Assembly: GCA_964482495.1 (NCBI GenBank)
Contig: CAYZXS010000031.1
Span: 1 to 49,287, forward strand
Reading direction: 5' to 3'
DNA length: 49,287 nt
Origin: J029 sp964482495
GTDB taxonomy: Bacteria; Planctomycetota; UBA1135
The notes under the pieces: generated by a model
What the model saw: the letters and a program-made list of their open reading frames with translations, nothing else
Told to the model about the DNA's origin: nothing
The model's database searches: none
Translations under genes and position numbers: made by a program
Shown here: positions 16,465 to 22,627 of the stretch, piece by piece
Layout: each line of letters begins with the position of its first letter
How positions within the stretch are numbered: the first letter of the stretch is position 1

Positions 16465-18665
16465 GACTGGACGGTCTCGGGCTCGGAGGCGGGCTCGAAG
16501 GTGGGCGAGGGGGTGGCCGGCTCGGTGCGCGGCCCGAACAGGGCCTGGCCCTGCATGTACTTCGGGACGTCGACGCCGAACAGCCGCAGCGCGGTCGGGG
16601 CGATGTCCATCAGCGAGGGCTCGTCGGTGTTGATCGGCTGGTCGCAGAAGAAGACCCCCGGCACCTCGCGCGGGTCGATGCAGTGGTCGCCCGACCAGCT
16701 CTTGATGTTGTCCGAGAACACCTCGGCCGGCGCCGAGCCGGTGGCGCAGTCCCACGAGTTGCGATAGCCGCGCTTGTAGCCCATGAACAGGTCCGGCGCC
16801 TCGAAGACGTAGGGGCCGGTGAAGATCTTGCCGGCGTCGAAGACCTCGCGGAAGATCTCCTCCCCGGTCTTGGGGTCGACCAGCTTGGAGAGCTTGGCGA
16901 CGATCTCGGCCTTGAGGGCCTCGAGCTCGGCGCCCTCCTCGACGATGCCGTCCCGCTCCCGCGCCTTGCGGTTGATGAACAGGCCGGTCAGGCCGAGCGA
17001 GAAGGCCTTGGTCTTGGACCAGTCGACGTCCTGCAGCCAGTCCCGGCTGGTCGGCTTGCCGCTCTGCTCGTCGACCGGGGCGTCCGGCTTGAGCACCAGG
17101 TAGCCCTCGTCGCGCAGCCAGGCGTTCAGGTTGACGCCGCGCTGGAAGCTGCAGAAGCCGTGGTCGCTGATCACCATCATGCGGTCGCGCTTGGGGTTCA
17201 GCTTGGCGCGGGCGCGCCCGACCATGGCGTCGGCCTTCTGGTAGATCTCGAGGATCTTGCTCTGCCCCCACTCGGTGTCCTTGCCCTCGTTGGCCGGGTG
17301 GTCGGCCTCGAAGTAGCGGTAGAACATGTGGCTGACGCGGTCGGTGCCGTCGAAGACGCACACCACCGAGCCCTTGGGGGTCTTCTCCAGGGCGTCGAAG
17401 AGCTGCTTCTCGCGCTCCTCGAAGATCAGGCAGGCCTGGTCGAAGAAGGCCCGCTCGTCGATGACTCGCTCGTTCAGCGCCCAGGTGTCCTCGGCCAGGC
17501 CGAGGGTGCTGTAGGGGCCGTGCTTCTTGGCCAGATAGATCGAGTAGACCTTCGGGTGCGAGATCGGCATGGCCGGGTTGGCCGGGTCGATCTGCAGCGG
17601 CGTCATGTAGAGGCCGAAGGGCTCGGTGCCCATGACGTAGAGCCGGGCGATGCCGGTGACCTTGCCGATCACCGGGGCGGCGCTGAACTCGAAGGTGAGC
17701 CAGTCGGAGTACTCGCGGACGTTGAGCTCGAACTCGTGCTGGACGTCGTCCTTGGCGCCGATGGTGATCTTGACCCGCTCGCCCTCCTTCAGGACGTCGA
17801 CCCGCATCGGGATGCGCATCACCGGGTTGCCCTCGACCATCGGGTTGGCCGGGCCGGTCACGGAGCAGCGGATGGTGTCGCCGTTGCGGCCGACCAGGTT
17901 GACCTCGCCGCCGGCCTCGGGGCCCGCCAGCGTGTCGTCGTTGGTCCAGAAGCTGAACGAGCCCTGGGTGCCCTTGAGGTCGGGCACGCACATGCCGCTC
18001 AGGCAGACGCCGTGGAACTCCTCCGGCGGGAAGGTGATCGGCACCCGGATGATGTTCGAGAAGATCTTCTTCTCGCCCAGGATCTTCCACCACGGCTTGC
18101 CGCGGCGCAGCAGCCGGATGCTGGGCTTGCCCAGCGGGATGCGGTACTTGCCGAGGTTGAGGGTCTTCTCGGAGCTCCGGATGTCGGTGCTCGACAAGAT
18201 CGGCAGGTAGGTGCAGGGGTCGCGCGTGATGAAGTCGAAGATGTTGTGGCGCGACGGGTCGACCCCGGTGGTGAAGGAGCTCCAGGCCACCGGCGACATC
18301 GACGGGTAGGAGGTGGCCAGGGGCTTGAAGGTGCCCTCATCGGCCAGCTTCTTGAGGTTGGGCAGCTTGCCCTCCTCCATCCACCGGCCGGCCAGGCCTG
18401 GGTCCAGGCCGTCGAGGCCGATCACCACCAGGCGCTTGGTGTCGCCCTTGATCCGGCCAGCGCCGGTCAGCTGGCGCAGCAGCAGCTTGACCGGGAAGGC
18501 CAGCAGCACGCCCAGGGCCAGGGCCAGCGAGGACAGGATCACCAGGCCGCCGCCCAGGAAGGCGAAGCCGGCGCCGGGCCCGATGTAGGCCATGGCCGGC
18601 TCGGGCGCGAGCCACCAGACGGCGAGAGCCGCCAGCGGGAGTCGGAATTTTTGGATTCGGCTCAT
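16461..18665 (-). CDS. AlkP-superfamily phosphodiesterase-like membrane protein
   Basis: 734 residues. A signal peptide ending near PAMA is followed by YIGPGAGFAF and one transmembrane helix (about 36-58), then a basic juxtamembrane stretch. The catalytic domain has VIGLDGLDPG (Asp85), YPSMSPVAWSSFTTG (Ser124 as nucleophile equivalent), DGTDRVSHMFYR (Asp442, His446), VISDHGF (Asp501-His502) and SGDHCIDP (late His near 665). It is a paralogue of the genes at 14359 and 22628; all three share the SPV(A/S)W nucleophile block. The ATG at 18665 starts MSRIQKFRLP. It is the first gene of the minus-strand run AlkP-AlkP-ribbon-helix-helix-membrane protein and lies 97 bp downstream of cysC, separated by a hairpin. 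Substrate unknown. Confidence 0.85.
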   Translation of the reverse strand: MSRIQKFRLPLAALAVWWLAPEPAMAYIGPGAGFAFLGGGLVILSSLALALGVLLAFPVKLLLRQLTGAGRIKGDTKRLVVIGLDGLDPGLAGRWMEEGKLPNLKKLADEGTFKPLATSYPSMSPVAWSSFTTGVDPSRHNIFDFITRDPCTYLPILSSTDIRSSEKTLNLGKYRIPLGKPSIRLLRRGKPWWKILGEKKIFSNIIRVPITFPPEEFHGVCLSGMCVPDLKGTQGSFSFWTNDDTLAGPEAGGEVNLVGRNGDTIRCSVTGPANPMVEGNPVMRIPMRVDVLKEGERVKITIGAKDDVQHEFELNVREYSDWLTFEFSAAPVIGKVTGIARLYVMGTEPFGLYMTPLQIDPANPAMPISHPKVYSIYLAKKHGPYSTLGLAEDTWALNERVIDERAFFDQACLIFEEREKQLFDALEKTPKGSVVCVFDGTDRVSHMFYRYFEADHPANEGKDTEWGQSKILEIYQKADAMVGRARAKLNPKRDRMMVISDHGFCSFQRGVNLNAWLRDEGYLVLKPDAPVDEQSGKPTSRDWLQDVDWSKTKAFSLGLTGLFINRKARERDGIVEEGAELEALKAEIVAKLSKLVDPKTGEEIFREVFDAGKIFTGPYVFEAPDLFMGYKRGYRNSWDCATGSAPAEVFSDNIKSWSGDHCIDPREVPGVFFCDQPINTDEPSLMDIAPTALRLFGVDVPKYMQGQALFGPRTEPATPSPTFEPASEPETVQS

Positions 18666-18695
18666 CGAGGAGGGGCACCAGCGGAACGAAGGGCC

Positions 18696-18701
18696 ATTAT
18701 C
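18696..18701 (-). promoter_or_regulatory. Possible -10 element of the AlkP membrane protein gene
   Basis: On the minus strand the sequence reads GATAAT, 30 bp before the ATG at 18665. The region where a -35 element would fall (about 18719-18724) is inside the hairpin arm and reads TTCCCC, a poor match. If real, this promoter is embedded in the cysC terminator hairpin. Confidence 0.3.
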
Positions 18702-18708
18702 GTCATCG

Positions 18709-18744
18709 GCGCCCGGACGGGGAAACCTTTCCCCGCCCGGGCGC
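18709..18744 (-). terminator. Hairpin downstream of cysC
   Basis: Arms GCGCCCGG-ACGGGGAAA and TTTCCCCGCCCGGGCGC (18709-18744) pair over 17 positions with one mismatch and a minimal loop. It lies about 20 bp past the cysC stop on the minus strand. No U-run follows, so it is a structural candidate for the end of the sat-cysC operon rather than a classical intrinsic terminator. Confidence 0.5.
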
Positions 18745-18762
18745 GTGACGGATCCGTGAAGA

Positions 18763-19320
18763 TCAGGCCTGCGCGGCCTTCTCGACCGTGGCGATGTGGC
18801 CGTTCTCTTCCAGGTAGTTGAGAATCACCTGGACCGACTCCTCGGGGGTCTGGGTCTCGGAGTTGACGGTGATCTCAGCGTGCTCCGGGACCTCGTAGGG
18901 GTCGGAGATGCCGGTGAAGTTCTTGATCTCGCCGGAGAGCGCCTTGGCGTACAGGCCCTTGACGTCGCGGCGGGTCAGCTCCTCGATCGAGCACTCGGCA
19001 TACACCTCGACGAACTTGTTCGACATGGCGCGGCACTGGCGGCGGATCTCGGCGTAGGGCGAGATGGCGGCGGTCATGGCGATGACGCCGTTGCGGGACA
19101 GCAGCTTGGCGACGTAGCCGATGCGGCGGATGTTGGTGTCGCGGTCCTCCTTCGAGAAGCCGAGGCCCTTCGAGAGGTTCTCGCGCACTTCATCGCCGTC
19201 GAGGATCTCGATCTTGCAGCCGCGCTTTCGCAGCTCGGGCTCGAGCATGCGGGAGAGGGTGGACTTGCCGGAGCCACTGAGGCCCGTGAACCAGAGGACG
19301 AATCCTTGGGTGTCGGTCAT
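18763..19320 (-). CDS. cysC: Adenylylsulfate (APS) kinase
   Basis: 185 residues, the normal length of stand-alone APS kinase. It phosphorylates APS at the 3' position with ATP to make PAPS, the universal sulfuryl donor. The P-loop is GLSGSGKS (13-20); IEILDGDEVRENLSKGLGFSKEDRDTN and RRIGYVAKLL are the APS-binding segments; CSIEELTRRDVKGLYAKALSGEIKNFTGISDPYE is the diagnostic C-terminal block seen across the family (given here only by its ends: CSIEELTRRDVKGLY and FTGISDPYE). ATG at 19320 gives MTDTQGFVLWFTG; longer in-frame starts add a sequence without family features. It is the last gene of the run ribbon-helix-helix, sat, small AlkP, cysC. No APS or PAPS reductase is in the window. Confidence 0.95.
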   Translation of the reverse strand: MTDTQGFVLWFTGLSGSGKSTLSRMLEPELRKRGCKIEILDGDEVRENLSKGLGFSKEDRDTNIRRIGYVAKLLSRNGVIAMTAAISPYAEIRRQCRAMSNKFVEVYAECSIEELTRRDVKGLYAKALSGEIKNFTGISDPYEVPEHAEITVNSETQTPEESVQVILNYLEENGHIATVEKAAQA

Positions 19321-19357
19321 TGCTTCTTGAGTCTTGCAGGAATGTCTTGGGGGAGGA

Positions 19358-20275
19358 TCAGCGGATCTTGCCCTCGAGGAAGGGGACCTCGAAGACCTTC
19401 TCGTGCATGATCGGACCGTGTCCGAAGTAACCGGCCTCACCGAACAGCTCGCCGTGGTCGGCGGTGACGATGATCCAGGTGTCCTTGGGCACCATGTCGT
19501 AGAGCCGCGGGAACACGACGTCGTTCAGGTACTTGACGGTGTCGATCTGCCGCGTGCGGCACTTCTCGATCATCTCCAAGTCCATGAAGTCCCCCGCCTC
19601 GTTGTCGCTGACCAGGACGCCGTCGTCGCCGATCTGCTTGTCGAGCTTGCGGAAGATGCCGTTGACGCCGGAGATGTGCGGCAGGTCGTTCTTGTCCTCG
19701 TCGGGCAGCCCGTAGGGGTAGTGGGTCTCGCCGACGTTGAGGAGGTAGAACTGGGGGGTCGAGCCCTTCATGCCCTTGGAGGGCCGCTTGTAGTGCGCCT
19801 CCATCTCGTCGAGCATGGCCAGCATGTCGTTGTGCTTGGCCATCAGCTTGAAGGTGTCGAAGTCCTTGTTCACTCCGGTGGCCGGGTTCAGCACCGGCAG
19901 CGAGACCATGGCGTTGGTCTCGTAGCCCTGCTTCTTCATGAAGGTCGGCAGCCAGAGGTGAGGGATCATGGCCTCGAAGCCCGCCTTGTCGACGCCGAGG
20001 CGCTCGGTGAACTTGTAGAGGTCGTGCTTGTAGTACTCCGAGGCGTAGACCTCGGGCGGGCTGGTGTGCGGCACCAGGCCGGTGAGCAGGTTGTAGTGCG
20101 AGGGCGCGGTCCAGCTGGCGTAGCTGTAACGACGCTCGACGTTCTCCAGGCCGCCGACCAGCTGGGCGATGTTGCCCGGCTCCGCGGCCATGAAAGAGTC
20201 ATGCCGGCACGAGTCCAGCGTGATGACGATCAGGTGGTTCAGTTCGCGCTTCTTTCCGAAGATTCCGCCGAGCAT
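19358..20275 (-). CDS. Small cytosolic sulfatase-fold (AlkP superfamily) enzyme, Thr nucleophile
   Basis: 305 residues with no signal peptide or membrane helix, so probably cytoplasmic, unlike typical sulfatases. Metal and active-site blocks are LIVITLDSCRHDSF (Asp21), SWTAPSHYNLLTG and TADHGELFGEAGYFGHGP followed by HEKVFEVPFL. In sulfatases the second block reads C-x-P-S-R-A-S-L-L-T-G with formylglycine at the Cys; here that position is Thr56 and the Arg is His60. This is the state of phosphatase- and transferase-type members, so a classical sulfatase is unlikely. It sits between sat and cysC (22 and 37 bp gaps), so a role on a sulfated or phosphorylated nucleotide or a product made from PAPS is suggested by context only. 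It is shorter than most family members. Confidence 0.75.
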   Translation of the reverse strand: MLGGIFGKKRELNHLIVITLDSCRHDSFMAAEPGNIAQLVGGLENVERRYSYASWTAPSHYNLLTGLVPHTSPPEVYASEYYKHDLYKFTERLGVDKAGFEAMIPHLWLPTFMKKQGYETNAMVSLPVLNPATGVNKDFDTFKLMAKHNDMLAMLDEMEAHYKRPSKGMKGSTPQFYLLNVGETHYPYGLPDEDKNDLPHISGVNGIFRKLDKQIGDDGVLVSDNEAGDFMDLEMIEKCRTRQIDTVKYLNDVVFPRLYDMVPKDTWIIVTADHGELFGEAGYFGHGPIMHEKVFEVPFLEGKIR

Positions 20276-20297
20276 CGTTACAACCTCGCTGCTGGGA

Positions 20298-21449
20298 TCA
20301 GGCTTCGACCTTGTGGGCGTAGCTGGCGATCAGGATGTCGGCGACCTCGGGGCGCGTGAACTCTTCCGGGGGCCGCTGGCCGTTGGAGAGCATCTCGCGG
20401 ACCTTGGTGCCGCTCAGGAAGATCTTGTCCTCGGGGCCGGCCGGGCTGGACTTGGTGGTGGCCATGCCGCCGGTCAGCTTGCTGTAGTAGGAGTGCTCGA
20501 AGCGAAGGGGGTTGATCTCCAGGTCGCCTTCGTTGAGGCCGTCGAAGATCTCCTGGGCGTCGTAGGTGCCGTAGTAGCTGCCGACGCCGGCGTGGTCGCG
20601 GCCGACGATGATGTGGGTGCAGCCGTAGTTCTGGCGGCAGACGGCGTGCAGGATCGCCTCGCGCGGGCCGCCGTAGCGCATCGCCTGCGGGTAGACGGCG
20701 AGCATGGTGCGGTCGAGCGGGTAGTACTTGTTGAGCAGCGCGTGGTAGCACTCCATCCGGGTGTCGGACGGGATGTCGTCGGCCTTGGTGTCACCGACCA
20801 GCGGGTGCACCATCAGGCCGTCGGTCTGCTCGAGGGCGACCTTGGTCAGGTACTCGTGGGCGCGGTGGATCGGGTTGCGCGTCTGGAAGACGGCGACGGT
20901 GTTCCAGCCCTTCTCGGCGAAGGCGGCGCGGGTCTGCGCCGGGGTCAGCCGGTAGTCGTTGTGCTTCTCGTAGGCCGGCAGGTTGGCGACCTGGATCGGA
21001 CCGCCGATGTACTTCTCGCCGGTGGACTGCAGGTAGGCCCAGGCCGGGTGCTCGTCATCGCCCTGGAAGCACTTCTCGAGCTCCTTGCGCTTGTCCGGGG
21101 TCCAGCAGCCTTCGACGGTCATGACGCCGTAGACGGTGCCGTCCTCGCCCTTCAGGGCGACCTCGGTGCCGGCGGCGAACTCCTCGCCGTCCTTGTTGGC
21201 GAGCACGACCGGCAGCGGCCACAGGGTGCCGTCAGCCAGGCGCATGTTCTCGACCACGCCTTCGTAGTCGGCTTGGTTCATGAAGCCCTGGAGCGGGCTC
21301 ATGGCGCCGACGGCAATCATTTCCAGATCGCTGCACTCGCGCGAGTTGAGAGTGATCGAAGGCAGGCCAGCGGCCTTCTCGAGCAGCGCGTCGCGCTCGG
21401 CGCCTTCCAGCAGACGATTCACCAGGGTTCCACCGTGGGGAGCGATCAT
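20298..21449 (-). CDS. sat: Sulfate adenylyltransferase (ATP sulfurylase)
   Basis: 383 residues, the single-chain Sat/Met3 type rather than the CysDN heterodimer. It makes APS and pyrophosphate from ATP and sulfate. The N-terminal PUA-like domain (ITLNSRECSDLEMIAVGAMSPLQGFM) is followed by the nucleotidyltransferase core with QTRNPIHRAHE (near 189-199), the ATP-binding GRDHAGVGSYYG (near 282) and the C-terminal FLSGTKVREML. All catalytic motifs are intact. Start ATG at 21449. It follows the small ribbon-helix-helix gene by 33 bp and precedes the small AlkP enzyme, so sat and cysC are separated by that gene within one operon. Expression probably depends on the GAGTG-array promoter upstream of 21704. 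Confidence 0.97.
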   Translation of the reverse strand: MIAPHGGTLVNRLLEGAERDALLEKAAGLPSITLNSRECSDLEMIAVGAMSPLQGFMNQADYEGVVENMRLADGTLWPLPVVLANKDGEEFAAGTEVALKGEDGTVYGVMTVEGCWTPDKRKELEKCFQGDDEHPAWAYLQSTGEKYIGGPIQVANLPAYEKHNDYRLTPAQTRAAFAEKGWNTVAVFQTRNPIHRAHEYLTKVALEQTDGLMVHPLVGDTKADDIPSDTRMECYHALLNKYYPLDRTMLAVYPQAMRYGGPREAILHAVCRQNYGCTHIIVGRDHAGVGSYYGTYDAQEIFDGLNEGDLEINPLRFEHSYYSKLTGGMATTKSSPAGPEDKIFLSGTKVREMLSNGQRPPEEFTRPEVADILIASYAHKVEA

Positions 21450-21482
21450 GTTCTTGTCGGTCTTGAGTCGAAGGAGGTCGGG

Positions 21483-21704
21483 TTAGTCGAGGTATCCCAG
21501 GTTCCGGAGCTTCTGCTTCACGGCGTTGAGCTCGTCAGGGCTGAACTCCTCGCCACCGTTGGTCTCGACCTCCCCCATCAAGTCCCGGAGGACGAAGACG
21601 ATGAAGTCGGTCGGCGAGGAGAAACCGGTGTTCTCGATGACCTGCTGGATCCGGCGGTACAGAGGCCGCGGGATCTTCACGGTGACACGGGTTTCTTTCA
21701 GCAT
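21483..21704 (-). CDS. Small ribbon-helix-helix protein with LGY tail (2)
   Basis: 73 residues. The strand ETRVTVKIPRPLY, first helix RRIQQVIENTG and second helix SSPTDFIVFVLRDLM are a good ribbon-helix-helix match with the usual G-F-S-S turn. An acidic linker (GEVETNGGEEFSPDE) leads to the ending LRNLGYLD, shared with the protein at 14139-14336. A strong Shine-Dalgarno AGGTGAG (minus strand, 21711-21717) precedes the ATG at 21704. It is the first gene of the sat operon and lies directly downstream of a phased GAGTG array, so it may autoregulate the operon. That is inferred from position; an OmpR/PhoB-type activator binding the array is the main alternative. Confidence 0.82.
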   Translation of the reverse strand: MLKETRVTVKIPRPLYRRIQQVIENTGFSSPTDFIVFVLRDLMGEVETNGGEEFSPDELNAVKQKLRNLGYLD

Positions 21705-21727
21705 TGCTTTCTCACCTGGCGATCAGG

Positions 21728-21809
21728 GAGTGAGATTATAGCCTGATCGGAGTGCGCCTGGAGTGCAATCTGGGCCAAACTTGAGTGCGATTGGAGTGTT
21801 CAGGGAGTG
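21728..21809. repeat. Phased GAGTG direct-repeat array, 11-bp period
   Basis: GAGTG starts at 21728, 21750, 21761, 21783, 21794 and 21805. The distances are 22, 11, 22, 11 and 11 bp, so all six lie on one 11-bp grid; the two empty grid positions (21739 and 21772) read TAGCC and GGGCC. Units often continue as GAGTGC (21750, 21761, 21783). One helical turn per unit is the spacing of Pho boxes and of Arc-type ribbon-helix-helix half-sites. Confidence 0.85.
21735..21763 (-). promoter_or_regulatory. Sat-operon promoter, TATAAT with repeats in place of -35
   Basis: The minus strand carries a perfect TATAAT at 21735-21740, about 30 bp before the ATG at 21704. At the -35 spacing there is no TTGACA-like hexamer; instead CACTC elements (reverse of GAGTG) at 21750-21754 and 21761-21765 occupy that place, with 9 bp between the nearest element and the -10. 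This is the arrangement of activator-dependent promoters such as those of the Pho regulon. A further element at 21728-21732 falls at the expected transcription start. Confidence 0.65.
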
Positions 21810-22025
21810 TAGGAACCCTAGACGGCTTCATCGGCCATTCCCTGCCCCCCCTGAAGGAACCTGGTCCTTTTTCCGGTCGACCGGCGAGGAATCTGGCCCC
21901 GCGCCGGATTTCCTGCCGCCGCGAGGGCGATGGCGGCGTCCTCTGGCATGCGATTGCGGCCGGCTTCCCGCTCGGGAAGAAGGTAGACTTCCCCCCCGTT
22001 CGAGCCGTAAACCCGCTCCAGAGCC

Positions 22026-22520
22026 ATGAGAATCCAAGCGACCCTCCTCTCCCTCCTCCTGCTGCCTGCCCTGGCCTGCGGCGGCGGAGCCGACACCCCC
22101 AGCTTCGAAGACCCGCTGACGGCCCTCGAAGCCGCTGAGACCGCCCAGTCGAACGGCGACTCCGCGACCGCCGCGGCTGGCTTCCGCTACGCCGCCGACA
22201 ACGGCGAAGGCAAGCTCAAGTACCAAGGCCTGATGGGCCTCGGCCAGGCCCTGGCCTCCAGCGAGCCTGCCGCGGCCGCCGAGGCCTTCGCCCGCGCCCA
22301 GAGCGAGTGCGCCGACCACTACGACATCCAAGGCGCGCAGAAGATGATCGACGCCTGGATCCGGGCCGGCAACCTCGACGAGGGCAACAAGCTGCTCGCC
22401 GCCGCCAGCGGCCAGTTCCCGGACCAGAAGGCCTCCCTGGTGAAGCAGGAGCAGGCCCTCGAGGCCCTCGCCTCGGGCGACGCCGAGTCCCTGGCCGACC
22501 TGGGTTACGTCGGCGACTGA
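22026..22520 (+). CDS. Small helical lipoprotein with LGY tail
   Basis: 164 residues. The signal peptide has a lipobox LALAC (Cys at about 18-19) followed by a glycine-rich linker. The mature part is all-helical with TPR-like A-x-x-x-Y/F spacing (DPLTALEAAETAQSNGDSATAAAGFRYA, given as its first part DPLTALEAAETAQSNGD). It ends ESLADLGYVGD, close to the LGY tails of the two ribbon-helix-helix proteins in the same island. It is divergent from the sat operon and convergent with the third AlkP gene, and has its own terminator. It would be anchored to the inner or outer membrane. Function unknown; a partner-binding adaptor for the neighbouring exported enzymes is a guess. Confidence 0.72.
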   Translation: MRIQATLLSLLLLPALACGGGADTPSFEDPLTALEAAETAQSNGDSATAAAGFRYAADNGEGKLKYQGLMGLGQALASSEPAAAAEAFARAQSECADHYDIQGAQKMIDAWIRAGNLDEGNKLLAAASGQFPDQKASLVKQEQALEALASGDAESLADLGYVGD

Positions 22521-22553
22521 GCCACCCCGCTCCGGGACGCCCCGGAACGCGGC

Positions 22554-22595
22554 AGGGCGCCGATCCTCTCGGACCGGCGCCCTCTCTCTTTGTCC
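22554..22595 (+). terminator. Intrinsic terminator after the LGY lipoprotein
   Basis: Arms AGGGCGCCGATCC (22554-22566) and GGACCGGCGCCCT (22571-22583) pair over 13 positions (one G-T pair) with loop TCTC, followed by CTCTCTTTGT. It lies 34 bp past the stop at 22520 and 45 bp before the stop of the convergent AlkP gene. Confidence 0.75.
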
Positions 22596-22627
22596 CAAGG
22601 CGAGGGCGGGTGCGCCGCCCCGGAGCC

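Larger units (their letters stand above)
21705..22025. other. 321-bp divergent control region
   Basis: Noncoding gap between the divergent ribbon-helix-helix gene (minus) and the lipoprotein gene (plus). The left third holds the sat-operon promoter and the GAGTG array. The rest contains a small hairpin CTTCCC-GCTC-GGGAAG (about 21964-21979) and no clear plus-strand promoter for the gene at 22026. A plus-strand reading frame through 21785-22138 has no recognisable protein features and overlaps the lipoprotein gene. Confidence 0.6.

Noticed and set aside
19358..20275. A classical formylglycine sulfatase
   Set aside because: The position that must be Cys or Ser is Thr56, the following Arg is His, and no export signal is present.
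18763..21449. sat-cysC as a sulfate-assimilation operon
   Set aside because: No APS/PAPS reductase, sulfite reductase, sulfate transporter or siroheme gene is nearby, and the interposed enzyme is an AlkP-fold protein. It cannot be fully excluded without the rest of the genome.
14139..21704. The two ribbon-helix-helix proteins as antitoxins
   Set aside because: No toxin-sized partner gene is adjacent. Both sit in enzyme operons and carry an unusual conserved tail.
21785..22138. 117-residue plus-strand frame in the divergent control region
   Set aside because: It overlaps the lipoprotein signal peptide in another frame and has no similarity or ribosome-binding support. Treated as chance.
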